Notes under the pieces: model-generated
Database searches by the model: none
What the model was told of the DNA's origin: nothing
What the model saw: the letters and a program-made list of their open reading frames with translations, nothing else
From: Hemicentrotus pulcherrimus
Taxonomy: Eukaryota; Echinodermata; Echinoidea; Camarodonta; Strongylocentrotidae
Direction: 5' to 3'
Assembly: GCA_003118195.1 (NCBI GenBank)
Contig: BEXV01000134.1
Span: 181,411 to 245,410, forward strand
Length of the DNA stretch: 64,000 nucleotides
Shown here: piece after piece, positions 63,376 to 64,000 of the stretch
Numbering within the stretch: the stretch's first letter is position 1
Layout of the letters: the number at the start of each line of letters is the position of its first letter
Translations under genes and position numbers: made by a program

Positions 63376-63627
63376 TTACTTCTTAGCACCACCTCCAATG
63401 GCTGGTTTACTCTCCACTTTGATAGGGATGTTTTGATTCTTAGGTTTGGGAGGATTACGAGGAGCTGAGATAGCCAGGATGCCATCTTGACCCAATGATG
63501 ACGTCACAGTAGTGGGGTCGACATCGGGTGGGAGGGTGTAACGACGGGTAAACTCCCGGGAGATCTTCCCGTGGTCGTCCTGCTTCTCCATGTGCTTACC
63601 GTGCACCGTCAACTCGGATTCAACGAT
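63376..63627 (-). CDS. Small heat-shock protein (alpha-crystallin family), last coding exon
   Basis: Small heat-shock proteins are ATP-independent chaperones that bind unfolding proteins as large oligomers. The exon encodes 83 residues from IVESELTVHGKHMEKQDD through ISREFTRRYTLPPDVDP and VTSSLGQDGILAISAP, then an I-x-I type NIPIKVE motif and a tail ending GGGAKK. This matches the second half of the alpha-crystallin domain and C-terminal extension of the HSPB1/alphaB-crystallin group. The GKH...D.HG and Y.LP...DP features are those of the family's central strands. The exon begins after a pyrimidine-rich acceptor (CCTTCCAATTTCAG) in phase 0. An upstream ATG-like start in the open frame lies in the intron and should not be used. 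The N-terminal region and first half of the domain lie beyond the window's right edge. Stop TAA at 63376-63378. Confidence 0.94.
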   Translation of the reverse strand: MVESELTVHGKHMEKQDDHGKISREFTRRYTLPPDVDPTTVTSSLGQDGILAISAPRNPPKPKNQNIPIKVESKPAIGGGAKK

Positions 63628-63677
63628 CTGAAATTGGAAGGACAAAATGAGTCGTTCGTCAAATATGATATCTAAAG

Positions 63678-63790
63678 TGGCGTAGAGGTGTCGTAGTCGA
63701 GTAGTTTAAAAATGCACATGTCATGGGTTCGAGCCCCCGTCACGTCACTTTCTTGAGCAAGGCATTTTAACTACATTGCTCCTCTCCATT
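63678..63790 (+). mobile_element. SINE-like repeat in the intron of the small heat-shock gene
   Basis: A tRNA-like 5' part (GTGGCGTAGAGGTG, resembling an A-box region) is followed by a B-box GGTTCGAGCCC at 63726-63736. A CTTGAGCAAGGCATTTTAAC and ACATTGCTCCTCTCC tail then follows. The order is typical of a tRNA-derived SINE. It is opposite in orientation to the host gene. Confidence 0.68.
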
Positions 63791-63904
63791 TCTCATCATC
63801 GTGATATCATCACCATCATCAAGTTGCTATACGTTGCAATGTAATACAAGAAGAAAAAACAACAACATTATATTAGGGAACTGTCTTCTGAATTCCGCCG
63901 ATGA

Positions 63905-63994
63905 ATGAATTATTATTGTTATTAATATTACCGTTGTTATCATCATTATTATTAGTAGTAGTAGTTGTAGAAGTAGTAGTAGTAGTAGTACGTA
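63905..63994. repeat. ATT/AGT trinucleotide microsatellite
   Basis: Imperfect ATT repeats followed by (AGT)n at the window edge. Confidence 0.92.
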
Positions 63995-64000
63995 TTAATA

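Overview
This is a mostly non-coding, AT-rich, intron-containing animal genome window. It is dense in microsatellites, small inverted-repeat transposons and tRNA-derived SINEs. There are no operons, ribosome binding sites or bacterial-style gene packing. The repeat types and the small heat-shock protein exon at the right edge suggest a marine invertebrate deuterostome, possibly an echinoderm such as a sea urchin. That placement is an inference with moderate confidence. Four places carry ambiguous bases (1581, 4726, 22509, 28647-28648).

Two genes can be supported. The first is a plus-strand gene from about 44.6 to 55.2 kb, read from five exons whose junctions all fall in the same phase (phase 1). 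It would encode a precursor of about 299 residues. The precursor has a signal peptide, a long cysteine-free and very basic region with two proprotein-convertase-type sites, a proline-rich segment, and a short hydrophobic C-terminus typical of a GPI-anchor signal. I do not recognise the family. An alternative terminal exon and an alternative splice donor could each make a soluble form. The second gene is a minus-strand small heat-shock protein (alpha-crystallin family). Only its last coding exon (63376-63627) lies in the window, and its 5' part lies beyond the right edge.

The left 44 kb holds no convincing gene. It contains a TTAA-flanked, centre-symmetric hairpin element at 6.8-7.4 kb, several small MITEs, a foldback cluster at 12.6-13.6 kb, and a decayed DNA transposon with a broken N-terminal coding piece at 16.9-17.7 kb. 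It also has an unrecognised 69-codon frame at 22.66 kb, a 34-bp minisatellite at 30.1 kb and an inverted pair of tRNA-Thr-like SINEs at 32.0-32.8 kb. Two more TTAA elements of about 550 bp lie at 41.2 and 44.8 kb, the second inside intron 1 of the GPI-type gene.

Intron 1 of that gene also contains about 1 kb of nearly pure polypyrimidine (48.04-49.02 kb), mainly TTC-type. Intron 2 contains a near-perfect 58-bp palindrome. The right end has three copies of a ~160-bp tandem repeat (61.3-61.7 kb), the 3' end of the small heat-shock gene and a SINE in its intron.
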